Assembly: GCF_025567415.1 (NCBI RefSeq)
Contig: NZ_JAOQJV010000009.1
Span: 1-64,000 of the forward strand
Source of the DNA: Claveliimonas ammoniilytica
Lineage (GTDB): Bacteria; Bacillota; Clostridia; Lachnospirales; Lachnospiraceae
DNA length: 64,000 bases
Direction: 5' to 3'
The notes beneath the pieces are model-generated. The model ran no database searches, was not told the origin of the DNA, and saw only the letters and a list, made by a program, of their open reading frames with translations. The position numbers and the translations under genes were made by a program. Positions 1 to 9,053 of this stretch are shown one piece after another; positions within the stretch are counted from its first letter, which is position 1, and each line of letters begins with the position of its first letter.

Positions 1-12
1 GCGGCATAAAAA

Positions 13-55
13 CTGCCACCAGTTTCTCGTATCTGGTGGCAGAAATAGTTTTTAT
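13..55 (+). terminator. Rho-independent terminator of an upstream gene
   Basis: A perfect 10-bp stem (CTGCCACCAG at 13-22 pairs with CTGGTGGCAG at 33-42) with a 10-nt loop is followed by a T-rich tract. It presumably ends a gene lying left of the window and insulates the rhamnosidase gene. Confidence 0.75.
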
Positions 56-112
56 TTTTTTGATTGTCTACTTGACGGGAAGCAGTTCATATATACGGAA
101 GAGTGTTTTTTG

Positions 113-121
113 TGTTATAAT
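113..121 (+). promoter_or_regulatory. Extended -10 promoter element for the rhamnosidase gene
   Basis: TG-T-TATAAT (113-121) is an extended -10 element about 47 nt before the chosen start at 168. No good -35 is seen at 17-18 bp spacing; the nearby TTGACG at 72-77 is too far away. Inference from consensus only. Confidence 0.4.
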
Positions 122-167
122 CATCTTATTTGATATTCATAACAAAAAGTCAATGGGAGTTTATAGA

Positions 168-3100
168 ATGCATTTAAAAAAGATAAAATCAGCAATGCTG
201 ATCGCAGCAATTATAAGCACAACGTGTTTTAACAGTGGTCTGGCATATGCATCAGAAATAGATAACAGCCAGCAGACAGAAGGCAGTCAGGAAGCTGGAA
301 ATCAAAGCGGTACGGGAGATGAAGATTCACAGGACAAGCCGGAAGATGATAAATCTGATGAATCGTCCGATGAGTCTGAAGATATAAGTGATAGTGAAGA
401 GCAGCCAGATGACGAAGCTGACGAAACTATGCCGGAGCAGGGCGGGGAAGATGCCCCGTATGGCATGAAGATTAATCTGCTGGAAGAACCATTTGGTGTT
501 ACGAAAGAAAAGATGTCCTTCAGTTGGGTGGATGCATCCGTGAATGATATGGAGATACAGAGTGCGTATCGTATTGTAATATCTAAAAGAGAAAACGACG
601 TGGCAGAAGGAACATATATGTATGATACTGACTGGGTAGAGAGCAGCCAGAATACAGCAGTACAGTATGATCTTTCGCAGGTTCTGGCAGATAATGAGCT
701 GTATTACTGGCAGGTGCAGATTAAAAATGCAGAAGGTACAGAAAGTTCTTTGTCAGAAGCACAGGCATTCACGACATCCGTGGGTAATGCGTGGGCGAAT
801 AAAAATGCGGTCTGGGGTTCGAATGGCCAAAAAACAGTCATGCTGAGAAGCGAAGTTAACAGGCCTCAGAATGTTGAAAAGGCGGTTATTGCTGTGACTG
901 CATCTCCATCAAGTAAAACGCGGCAGTACATTTATAATCTGTATGTGAATGGAGAAGAAATTGGTGTAGGACCGGCAAGACAGAATGATTCTATTTTGTA
1001 CTATAGTACATACGATATTACAGATATCCTGCAGGAGGGAAACAATGTTATAGGATTGGTTAACTATTCTGAAGAAAATGCAGGAGTATTATGCCAGCTT
1101 ACTTATTATTATGCTGACGGATCACAGCAGATTGTGAATAATTCCGGAAGGGACAGTGTAGCATGGAAAGCATTTAATGCGGATTCAGTATATATTGGTT
1201 CAGACACAGCTTCCATCGGTACGTCATATTATACGGCCAAAAAGGATAATATAGATATGACGCGTTATCCGGATGGCTGGAAGAGTACAGGATATAGCAA
1301 TAAGAGCTGGACAGCAGTTTCTAAGAAGAATGTTTTGTCTGCATTAACACTGCAGCCTTCTCAGACGGATAATATGAAACACTATGAGGTTCAGCCGGTT
1401 TCGGTAACTGCTGTTGGAAATGGATCATATCTGGTTGATATGGGAAAAGAAATTGTTGGATCACTGAAACTGAACCTTACTGCCAGCAGAGAGTCTGTTG
1501 TATTAGAATATGGTGAAGAACTTCAGGCGGACGGCAGCGTAAAGTATAAGATGAACACAGGTAATCAATATCAGGAAAAATGGACATTGAAGTCAGGTGC
1601 TCAGAGTATTACAGGGATTGGAATGAAGACCTTTCGGTATGTACTGATCAAAGGATGCAGTACACCGCTTACTACAGACAATGTAAAAGGACTTCAATTA
1701 AGACAGGCATTTGACGAGGACGCTTCGTCATACACATCATCTAACAGTACTTTGAATGATGTATATGAATTCTCCAAGTATACGAGTAAGATTTCTAATC
1801 AGGACGTTTATGTGGATACACAAAGCAGAGAACGTAAGCCGTATGAAGGAGATGCGCTGATCACGGCTATGACAAGCTATTCGTATTCGGCGTCATCGAC
1901 GCTTGCAGGATATTCAGCAAAATATTTGTTGACGCACACAACTTGGCCGGCAGAATATTCGTTATATAATATTATGATGGTATATGAAAATTACATGTAT
2001 ACCGGGGATAAAAGAGAACTGGAAAGCAATTATCAGATGCTGAAACAGAAAACACTGGAACAGTATTATGATCCATCAATGGGATTGATGGCAGAAGTAG
2101 TAGATGGAAGTGTTTCGGGACAGAAAATTATGGTGGACTGGCCTGAAACAGAGAGGGATGGATATAAAATTACGGATGCGTATTATAATACTGTGTTTAA
2201 TGCGGTATGTGCAGGCGGCTATGATGATATGGCACGTATTGCAGAGGTGCTGGGCTATACTGGGGATGCGGAGTATTACCAGGGACTGGCAGATACAATT
2301 CGAAGTAATATGATACGGAAATTATATAATGCAGAGAGCGGAAAGTTCTATGACGGCTTAGATAATCAGGGGAATGTAGTAGAACACTCTGCACAGCATG
2401 CGACATCCTATGCACTTGCATTTGGTATTTATACAGATCAGAATATGGCAGATGCGATGGCAGAGTCTATTGAGAATGATGATGAAATACGAATGAGTAT
2501 CTATAGTGTGTATTTTCTACTGCAGGGACTTTACAGAAGTAATCACGGTGATCTTGCACGAAAGATTATGAGTAATTCGGAAAGCCTGCTGGGAGTCCGC
2601 AGCTGGGGATATTTAATGTATGGACTGGGAGCTACTGCGACGACGGAGGCATGGAACAGTAAATTGAAATCAAATATGAGTCTGTGCCATGCATGGGGCA
2701 GTGCGCCGGGAAGTATGCTGGTACGTGGAATGTTTGGTATTCAGCCGACATCGGCAGGTTTTGATACATTTCAGGTAAAAGTCCAGCCGGGAGGCGTGAA
2801 AGACGGAAATGTCAAAGTCCCTACACTGAAAGGTACAATAGAAGCATCATATTCTTTAGATGGAGCCGGCGGAATAAGTGGTACGGTCACAGTTCCATCT
2901 AATTCTGTATGCGAGCTGGCAGTGCCGTCAGATAATTCTGAGAGCGGCATATATGTAGATGGTGAGGCGACTGAGAGTATATATGAAGATGGATATATCA
3001 AGTGTACGGTTCAGCCGGGAACACATAGTTTTTCTTCAAGTACCAGTGCAGTAATTGATGGTTCGGAATGGACGAAGACAGATGCAGTCTATAGCACATA

Positions 3101-4433
3101 TGCAAAGTCAGAATGGTCAGAAAAGGTGACAAACGGCATAGAATCAGGAAAATTATCAAGTAAGATCGAGTCGGTCAAAGTCAGCCTGCGTAATCAGAAA
3201 GAATCGGGAAGCATTGAGTATGCGGTTTATGTTCAGGGAACAGGATGGCTTGATTGGACGGGAGAAGACAGCGAAAGCGGAGAACCGGGAAGCGGCAAGA
3301 GAGTAGAGGCTTATAAGATCAGGCTTACCGGCGGGCTGGCGGAACAATATGATGTCTATTACAGGGCGTATGTACAGAGTTCGGGATGGCTCGACTGGGC
3401 TTCAAATGGAGAACCGGCAGGTACATCCGGATATTCAAAAGAAATGTACATGATCCAGATAAAGCTGGTGAAAAAAGGAGAAGAGGCACCGGGCAGTACG
3501 GCATTTGCTTATAAAACAAAAGAGAAAGTACTTTCATATTCTACTCATGTACAGAGCTATGGATGGCAGGCGTCTTGTAGTGATGGTGAGGTATCAGGAA
3601 CGGTAGGCAGTGCCAAACGATTGGAAGCAATTAAGATATCACTGGGCAATACCGGCGTGTCAGGAGGAATCAGTTACTGTACGCACGTGCAGAGTTATGG
3701 CTGGCAGGGATGGAAATCTGATGGTCAGATGTCGGGAACCAGCGGGCAGGCCAAGCGTCTGGAAGCTATTAAAATTAAGCTTACCGGAGAAATGGAAGAA
3801 CAGTATGATGTATATTATCGTGTTCATGTGCAGAGTTTCGGATGGCTTGACTGGGCAAAGAATGGAGAAGCGTCTGGAAGCGAGGGGTACGGTAAACGTC
3901 TGGAAGCAATTCAGATTAAACTGGTGAAAAAGGGAAGCGCGGCACCAGGTGATGTGAAGGACGTATTCCGAAAAGCGGCAATAGGTTACCGCACGCATGT
4001 GCAGAGCATTGGATGGCAGAGTTACAGATATGATGGAGAGATGAGCGGAACCAGCGGGAAAGCGAAACGTCTGGAAGCAATTCAGATTAAGAAAATAAAT
4101 ACAGATATAAGCGGGAACATCGAATATCGTACTCATATACAGAGTTATGGCTGGGAAAAGAGCTGGAAGAAAAATGGTGCTATGAGTGGAACCAGTGGTC
4201 AGGCAAAACGTCTGGAAGCAATTCAGATCCGTCTGACCGGGGATATGGCAGAACAGTATGATGTATATTACCGTGTACACGCACAAAGTTACGGGTGGCT
4301 TGGATGGACGTCAAATGGTGAATCGGCAGGTACGGAAGGATTGAGCAAACGTCTGGAAGCGATAGAAATTGTGTTGGTGAAGAAAGGCGGTAAAGCACCG
4401 GGAAGTACAAAAGATGCGTTTATAAAGAAATAA
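168..4433 (+). CDS. Secreted alpha-L-rhamnosidase-like protein (GH78 type) with nine C-terminal ChW repeats
   Basis: Secreted glycoside hydrolase of about 1421 aa, predicted to cleave rhamnosides. The start at 168 is chosen because it has GGGAG eight bases upstream and begins a clean signal peptide (basic start, hydrophobic core, cleavage near AYA-S, residue ~28); the frame stays open upstream to 36 but without a signal. An acidic Ser/Glu/Asp linker (about 30-90) precedes the fibronectin/beta-sandwich and (alpha/alpha)6 regions typical of GH78. The stretch DTQSRERKPYEGDA matches the position of the family's general-acid motif, with E555 as candidate acid. Residues ~975-1421 are ChW repeats (GW-Q/L core, KRLEAIKI end), which in clostridia decorate surface and secreted proteins. 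No LPXTG motif. It stands alone between a terminator and the flippase operon. Fold call is good; substrate is inferred. Confidence 0.85.
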   Translation: MHLKKIKSAMLIAAIISTTCFNSGLAYASEIDNSQQTEGSQEAGNQSGTGDEDSQDKPEDDKSDESSDESEDISDSEEQPDDEADETMPEQGGEDAPYGMKINLLEEPFGVTKEKMSFSWVDASVNDMEIQSAYRIVISKRENDVAEGTYMYDTDWVESSQNTAVQYDLSQVLADNELYYWQVQIKNAEGTESSLSEAQAFTTSVGNAWANKNAVWGSNGQKTVMLRSEVNRPQNVEKAVIAVTASPSSKTRQYIYNLYVNGEEIGVGPARQNDSILYYSTYDITDILQEGNNVIGLVNYSEENAGVLCQLTYYYADGSQQIVNNSGRDSVAWKAFNADSVYIGSDTASIGTSYYTAKKDNIDMTRYPDGWKSTGYSNKSWTAVSKKNVLSALTLQPSQTDNMKHYEVQPVSVTAVGNGSYLVDMGKEIVGSLKLNLTASRESVVLEYGEELQADGSVKYKMNTGNQYQEKWTLKSGAQSITGIGMKTFRYVLIKGCSTPLTTDNVKGLQLRQAFDEDASSYTSSNSTLNDVYEFSKYTSKISNQDVYVDTQSRERKPYEGDALITAMTSYSYSASSTLAGYSAKYLLTHTTWPAEYSLYNIMMVYENYMYTGDKRELESNYQMLKQKTLEQYYDPSMGLMAEVVDGSVSGQKIMVDWPETERDGYKITDAYYNTVFNAVCAGGYDDMARIAEVLGYTGDAEYYQGLADTIRSNMIRKLYNAESGKFYDGLDNQGNVVEHSAQHATSYALAFGIYTDQNMADAMAESIENDDEIRMSIYSVYFLLQGLYRSNHGDLARKIMSNSESLLGVRSWGYLMYGLGATATTEAWNSKLKSNMSLCHAWGSAPGSMLVRGMFGIQPTSAGFDTFQVKVQPGGVKDGNVKVPTLKGTIEASYSLDGAGGISGTVTVPSNSVCELAVPSDNSESGIYVDGEATESIYEDGYIKCTVQPGTHSFSSSTSAVIDGSEWTKTDAVYSTYAKSEWSEKVTNGIESGKLSSKIESVKVSLRNQKESGSIEYAVYVQGTGWLDWTGEDSESGEPGSGKRVEAYKIRLTGGLAEQYDVYYRAYVQSSGWLDWASNGEPAGTSGYSKEMYMIQIKLVKKGEEAPGSTAFAYKTKEKVLSYSTHVQSYGWQASCSDGEVSGTVGSAKRLEAIKISLGNTGVSGGISYCTHVQSYGWQGWKSDGQMSGTSGQAKRLEAIKIKLTGEMEEQYDVYYRVHVQSFGWLDWAKNGEASGSEGYGKRLEAIQIKLVKKGSAAPGDVKDVFRKAAIGYRTHVQSIGWQSYRYDGEMSGTSGKAKRLEAIQIKKINTDISGNIEYRTHIQSYGWEKSWKKNGAMSGTSGQAKRLEAIQIRLTGDMAEQYDVYYRVHAQSYGWLGWTSNGESAGTEGLSKRLEAIEIVLVKKGGKAPGSTKDAFIKK
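3090..4410 (+). repeat. Nine ChW repeats arranged as three triplet super-repeats
   Basis: Nine copies of the clostridial hydrophobic W repeat (Y-x-T/V-H-V-Q-S-x-G-W core) occur in tandem; the first is degenerate (YSTYAKSEW). They fall into three types in fixed order a-b-c: a starts YSTH/YRTH, b is preceded by G-x-I-x-Y, and c is preceded by EQYDVYYR and followed by LVKKG-x-x-APG. The a units start at 3090, 3537 and 3987, a period of 447 and 450 nt (149/150 aa). So the array grew by duplication of a three-repeat block, not single repeats. Confidence 0.85.
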
Positions 4434-4437
4434 TAAC

Positions 4438-4484
4438 AAAGAGAGGATGGGACATTAAAAGTAGTGTTGGATCCTCTTTTTGCG
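4438..4484 (+). terminator. Terminator after the rhamnosidase gene
   Basis: Arms at 4438-4448 and 4471-4481 (AGAGGAT/ATCCTCT core, extended by A-T pairs and one G-T) enclose a long loop; the 3' arm ends in a T run. It lies just after the TAA stop. Confidence 0.6.
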
Positions 4485-4522
4485 TATGAAAATGCCGGAA
4501 AAGACAGGAGCCGGTCTCGTAC

Positions 4523-4551
4523 TTGCCTGTATCTGCAAACAATGTTATAAT
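4523..4551 (+). promoter_or_regulatory. SigA-type promoter for the flippase/GT2/TarI operon
   Basis: TTGCCT (4523-4528), 17-bp spacer, TATAAT (4546-4551). The predicted start of transcription is ~4558, giving a ~30-nt leader before the flippase start. Confidence 0.7.
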
Positions 4552-4589
4552 GACAAATAGCGTAAAAAAGATAGGAATAGTTTATATAA

Positions 4590-6050
4590 ATGAAGACAAA
4601 ACAGAAATCAATATCCATTAATCTAATAGCAAACAGTATTAAGACTTTGATGGGAATAATATTCCCGTTGATCACATTTCCGTATGCATCAAGAGTGCTG
4701 GGAGCAGCAGGAATTGGAAAAGTAAATTATGCAAGTTCGATTATTTCGTATTTTTCAATGTTTGCAGCCTTGGGAATATCAACGTATGCGGTACGTGAGG
4801 GAGCAAGAATACGGGATGATAAAGAAAAATTCAGTAAATTTGCGAAGGAAATGCTCAATATCAATCTGTGCACAACTGTCATTTCATATCTGGCACTGTT
4901 GATTTTTTTGTCGCTTCCAATATTGGGAAATTATAAGAAACTTCTGGTAATAAGCAGTGCTACGATTGTATTTACAACAATTGGTATGGAGTGGCTGTTT
5001 ACTATTAAAGAAGAATATGCATATATAACGAAAAGAGCGATTCTGTTTCAATGTATTTCTTTGGTCTGTCTGTTTCTGCTGGTGAGAAGTAAAGAAGATT
5101 ATTACTGGTATGCGGCGCTTACTGTGATCTCAGCGGGCGGCTCTGCTATTTTAAATTTGATTTATTCGCGTAAGCTGGTGAATTGGAGACAGTCAGGAAG
5201 ATTAGAATATAAAAAGCATTTAAAACCAATACTGCTTATATTTGGAACCAGTGTTGCATCAAGTATTTATATGACAATGGATACTACAATGCTGGGAGCG
5301 ATGCGGGGGGATCAGGCTACTGGTGTTTATACAGCGGCAGTGAAGATTAATACGGTTGTCAGTACGATGATCGGAACAATATCTGCAACAATACTTCCGA
5401 GAGTTTCTTATTACATAGGTAATGGCTTGAAAGAAGAATATAAAAAGCTGATGAAAGTATCGGTAGATATGCTGATGATGATAGCAGTCCCGGCAGTGAT
5501 TGGAATGATGTGTACAAGTGATATTCTTATACTGCTGTTCAGCGGCAGGGAATTTTTATCCGGCAGTATGGCGGCAAAGATTTTATCAGCAAAAGTTATT
5601 GTCGGTGCAGTGAATCGTATTCTGGCTTATCAGATATGTATTCCGCACAAAAAGGATAAGGAAGTGCTGATTGCGACAGTCAGTGGAGCTGTGTTTAATC
5701 TGTTTGGGAATATGGTATTAATTACATATCTTGGGGTGACAGGTGCGTCAATCGCTACATTGTTATCAGAAGTGATCGTATTTATTGTGCTGACGTATTT
5801 TACCAGAAAAATATTTGCTATGAAATCTATGTATACACGCGGCTTTTATTATCTGCTGGCAAGTATTTGGTTCTTCGGTGTAAGATATCTGCTTGATAAA
5901 ATGGTGTCCGGAGTGGTTGTAACTTTATTTGGAACGGTAGGAATATGTATAGCCGGATACGGTATAATCTTGCTCATCGCCAGAGATGCTTATCTGTTGG
6001 AAGTCATCAATCAGATTAAGAAAAAGATTAATAATTTTGTGGGGAAATAA
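4590..6050 (+). CDS. Polysaccharide flippase (Wzx-like, MOP superfamily)
   Basis: Polytopic membrane protein of 486 aa, the normal size for Wzx-type flippases, with about 12-14 hydrophobic segments spread over its whole length. The N-terminus (helix, then FPLITFPYASRVLGAAGIG) is the hallmark of the PST/MATE-like oligosaccharide flippase family. It would move undecaprenyl-linked glycan units to the outer leaflet. First gene of a + strand operon directly followed by a GT2 (4-nt gap), which supports a glycan role. A second export route, the ABC pair at 25.5-27.0 kb, is also present, so which polymer it serves is unclear. Confidence 0.85.
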   Translation: MKTKQKSISINLIANSIKTLMGIIFPLITFPYASRVLGAAGIGKVNYASSIISYFSMFAALGISTYAVREGARIRDDKEKFSKFAKEMLNINLCTTVISYLALLIFLSLPILGNYKKLLVISSATIVFTTIGMEWLFTIKEEYAYITKRAILFQCISLVCLFLLVRSKEDYYWYAALTVISAGGSAILNLIYSRKLVNWRQSGRLEYKKHLKPILLIFGTSVASSIYMTMDTTMLGAMRGDQATGVYTAAVKINTVVSTMIGTISATILPRVSYYIGNGLKEEYKKLMKVSVDMLMMIAVPAVIGMMCTSDILILLFSGREFLSGSMAAKILSAKVIVGAVNRILAYQICIPHKKDKEVLIATVSGAVFNLFGNMVLITYLGVTGASIATLLSEVIVFIVLTYFTRKIFAMKSMYTRGFYYLLASIWFFGVRYLLDKMVSGVVVTLFGTVGICIAGYGIILLIARDAYLLEVINQIKKKINNFVGK

Positions 6051-6054
6051 TAGA

Positions 6055-6933
6055 ATGAAAATTGTTTTTGTGATATTGCATTACCATGCAAAAGAAGAAA
6101 CGATAAAAAGTGTCGCATCTATTCAGGAGAAGACAGATGTCGAGGAATATAAGATTGTCATTGTTGATAATGCGTCAAAGGATGGCTCGGGAGAATATCT
6201 TAAGAAAAAGTATGAAGCTGATGAGCATATTACTGTGCTGTTGAATGAGCAGAATCTGGGATTTGCCAGAGGAAACAATGTGGGATTCCGATATGCAAAA
6301 AATACATGGGATCCTGATTATATTGTGCTGATGAACAATGATGTCTATTTGTTGGATGATGATACCGTGAGTAAGATTGAGCAGGAGTATCAGCGAAGTC
6401 AATTTGCGGTTCTGGGACCGATGATTTATACGGTAGATGGAAGATGTAATATCAATCCGATCCGTCTGCAGCCTATGACAAAAGCAGAAGTCGAAAAAGA
6501 AATCCGGATATATTCTAACAAACAGAAATTATATCATTATCATTTGGATACATTAAGAGATTTTTACAGGAGAATAAGGCCTGTAAAAAAGAAAAAGTCA
6601 TATAAAGTATTTATAGAGCGTATGGAACATGTGCAGTTACATGGATGTTTTATGGTCTTTTCGCGTAAGTATACAGAAAAGTTTGATGGGCTGGATGACC
6701 GGACGTTTCTGTACAGGGAGGAAGCGATTCTGTATAAGCATATGTGTGAGAATTCATTGAATTGCGTGTATCTGCCGGATATTCATGTATTTCACAGGGA
6801 AGATGCATCGACAGATACAATTGTTAAGACTGACAGAGAACGGGTGATTTTTGAAATTTCTCATCATTTGAAATCACTAAATGTATTGAAAAAAGTATAT
6901 GAATCTTATGAAGGATCAGGGGGAGGAAAATAA
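6055..6933 (+). CDS. Glycosyltransferase family 2
   Basis: Cytosolic GT-A glycosyltransferase of 292 aa. The start at 6055 follows GGGGAA and lies 4 nt after the flippase stop; a longer reading would overlap the flippase. Motifs seen: nucleotide-binding VDNASKDGSG near residue 41, NLGFARGNN, and LMNND in place of DXD, as usual in the rhamnosyltransferase-like branch of GT2. A charged central insert (about 130-190) is K-rich. The sugar transferred cannot be told from sequence; context suggests assembly of a surface polymer. Confidence 0.85.
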   Translation: MKIVFVILHYHAKEETIKSVASIQEKTDVEEYKIVIVDNASKDGSGEYLKKKYEADEHITVLLNEQNLGFARGNNVGFRYAKNTWDPDYIVLMNNDVYLLDDDTVSKIEQEYQRSQFAVLGPMIYTVDGRCNINPIRLQPMTKAEVEKEIRIYSNKQKLYHYHLDTLRDFYRRIRPVKKKKSYKVFIERMEHVQLHGCFMVFSRKYTEKFDGLDDRTFLYREEAILYKHMCENSLNCVYLPDIHVFHREDASTDTIVKTDRERVIFEISHHLKSLNVLKKVYESYEGSGGGK

Positions 6934-6938
6934 AGCAA

Positions 6939-7982
6939 ATGTCTATGTTAGAGGAAGATCTGCTGAAGCTGGCAGATAGTGATATAGAATGGAAAAAATA
7001 TGAGAACCAGTCTGCCCTGGTAACGGGAGCTACGGGAATGGTTGGATCGCTGCTGGTCAGAACGCTTGTATATCGCAACCGGAGACACGGCAGTAATATC
7101 AAAGTTATCGGTCTGATCAGAAATGAGGAAAAGGCAAGAAAGCTGTATGGAACATTGTATGGCACAGGAGAGATTACATTTGTGACAGGAGACGTGAATG
7201 AAAAGACTGATATTCCGTTTGAAGTTGATTATATTTTTCACACAGTCAGCGTCACCGCGTCTAAAATGATGGTGGAACATCCGGTAATGACAATAGAGAC
7301 ATCCTATACAGGTACGAAGAATATGCTGGATCTTGCGGCCCGCAAAAAGGTGAAAGGCATGGTTTATGTATCTTCTATGGAAGTGTACGGAAAGCCTGAT
7401 CCGGAGCTGCAGTATGTTCATGAAGGGGATCTCGGATATATCGATCTGACAAATGTCAGGAGCAGTTATTCTGAAGGCAAGCGTATCTGTGAATGTCTGT
7501 GTACGGCATATGCGTCAGAATATAATGTCCCGGTAAGATCTGCAAGACTTGCGCAGACTTTTGGAGCGGGTATATTGGAAAATGACAACAGAGTATATGC
7601 ACAGTTTGCCAGAAGTGCGATTCAGAAAGAAGATATTGTGTTGCATACAGATGGAACGTCTGAGGGCAATTACTGCTATACAAGGGATGTAGTGAAAGCG
7701 TTATTGATTCTTGGATATGCAGGAAGAGCAGGAGAGGCATATAATATCGTGAATGAAAAGTCACATATGCAGATCCGTGAAATGGCTGAAATGGTAACAG
7801 AGCAGATTGCGGGCGGAGAGATAAAAGTAGTATATGACATACCGGAATCTGCAAAGGTATATGGATACGCACCGCCAGTTAAGATGCATCTCAGTGCAGA
7901 CAAAATGCGGGAACTCGGCTGGGAGGCTGAAGTTGATATGAAAGAAGCATATCTGCGGATGATGCATGATATGACTGAGTAA
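6939..7982 (+). CDS. NAD-dependent epimerase/dehydratase (extended SDR)
   Basis: 347-aa extended short-chain dehydrogenase. A Rossmann motif TGATGMVG sits near residue 30, the catalytic pair is YSEGK (Y-x-x-x-K), and VSSMEVYG matches the S/T-S/T region before it. Such enzymes epimerise, dehydrate or reduce nucleotide sugars. The GGGGGAGG site at ~6920 precedes the start. It shares an operon with the IspD/TarI-like cytidylyltransferase three genes on, so it may act on a CDP- or UDP-activated sugar or polyol; this is inference. The exact reaction is unknown. Confidence 0.8.
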   Translation: MSMLEEDLLKLADSDIEWKKYENQSALVTGATGMVGSLLVRTLVYRNRRHGSNIKVIGLIRNEEKARKLYGTLYGTGEITFVTGDVNEKTDIPFEVDYIFHTVSVTASKMMVEHPVMTIETSYTGTKNMLDLAARKKVKGMVYVSSMEVYGKPDPELQYVHEGDLGYIDLTNVRSSYSEGKRICECLCTAYASEYNVPVRSARLAQTFGAGILENDNRVYAQFARSAIQKEDIVLHTDGTSEGNYCYTRDVVKALLILGYAGRAGEAYNIVNEKSHMQIREMAEMVTEQIAGGEIKVVYDIPESAKVYGYAPPVKMHLSADKMRELGWEAEVDMKEAYLRMMHDMTE

Positions 7983-7993
7983 AGGAGATTACG

Positions 7994-9052
7994 GTGGATA
8001 AGATCAGTGTTATTATACCGATATATAAAATCAAAGAAGAATATTTAAGAGCATGCATTGAAAGCGTGCAGAAGCAGACATATTCGAATCTGGAAATTAT
8101 TCTGGTAGATGACGGCTCTCCGGATCAGTGTGGAGAGATTTGTGATGAATATCAGAAAGCAGATAGTAGAATCGTGGTGATCCATCAGAAAAATCAGGGG
8201 GTTTCAGCAGCAAGAAATCATGGGATAGAAGAGGCTGCTGGAACGTGGATTGCATTTGTAGATGCAGATGACTGGATTGAGCCGGATATGTTAGAAAAAG
8301 CTTTGAGAAAAGCGGAAAATGAACAGGTAGATATGGTGGTCTGGAATCTGTTTTATAATCTTCCGGATGAACAGAAAGTCCGGCACAACTATTCCAAATC
8401 TATCACGGTGAAAGATCCGGAACTGCTTGAAAAGATTAATCTGAATTTCTTGAGAACGATTTCTTTAAATAAGAATGAGATTCGGATTCCAACGCTGGAA
8501 AGTCCGACCTGCCATATATTTAAAAGCGGAATCATCAAACAGCATATGATTCAGTATGATACAAGCTTAAAGCAGGGCGAGGACAAGCTGTTTAATTATG
8601 AATATCATATGCATATACAGTCATTTGCATATATCAATGAGCCGTTGTACCACTATCGTCAGTATATGGAATCAACAACGCATACATTTTTTGCGGGAAA
8701 TGCAGATACTTCAACGAGAATTTTAAAGAAATATTATGCATTAGAACCAAGAATCAAAACAGATGCTAAATATCGGAATACGTACAATGTACGCGTGGGA
8801 ATGATTGCATATTTTTTGATTGGGAAATATTTCCTGAATCCGAATAATACGCTTCCTGGTAATAAATTTCAGGAATTTAAAGCATTGATGAGAACTGAAC
8901 CATGGAAGAGTGCTATTCCGCAGATGGATCTCAGGGAAATGTCATTGTCTGTGAATAAGGTGAAGTTCTGGATGTTGAAGCATGGACTTCACAGAGGCGT
9001 GTTTGCGTATTACAGACTGACCAAATTAGTGAAGAAGTTAGTGAGGATATAG
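7994..9052 (+). CDS. Glycosyltransferase family 2 (GTG start)
   Basis: 352-aa GT-A enzyme. Start is GTG at 7994, seven bases after AAAGGAG; no ATG lies nearby in frame. The N-terminus ISVIIPIY, donor-binding VDDGSPDQCG, and DADDWIEP (intact DXD) mark an active GT2 of the EpsJ/WaaB-like kind. The C-terminal third (about 230-350) is helical and basic, common in capsule GT2s. Followed by a related GT2 after one base, so the two probably act in sequence on the same acceptor. Substrate unknown. Confidence 0.85.
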   Translation: MDKISVIIPIYKIKEEYLRACIESVQKQTYSNLEIILVDDGSPDQCGEICDEYQKADSRIVVIHQKNQGVSAARNHGIEEAAGTWIAFVDADDWIEPDMLEKALRKAENEQVDMVVWNLFYNLPDEQKVRHNYSKSITVKDPELLEKINLNFLRTISLNKNEIRIPTLESPTCHIFKSGIIKQHMIQYDTSLKQGEDKLFNYEYHMHIQSFAYINEPLYHYRQYMESTTHTFFAGNADTSTRILKKYYALEPRIKTDAKYRNTYNVRVGMIAYFLIGKYFLNPNNTLPGNKFQEFKALMRTEPWKSAIPQMDLREMSLSVNKVKFWMLKHGLHRGVFAYYRLTKLVKKLVRI

Positions 9053-9053
9053 T

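Noticed and set aside
36..167. N-terminal extension of the rhamnosidase from the upstream in-frame start
   Set aside because: It would begin inside the upstream terminator's T tract, has no ribosome site, and would bury the signal peptide; the extended -10 promoter lies within it.
3660..4286. Long open frame (about 208 codons) on the minus strand inside the rhamnosidase
   Set aside because: It is the antisense of the ChW repeats; repeat structure keeps the frame open. No ribosome site and protein-like composition is lacking.
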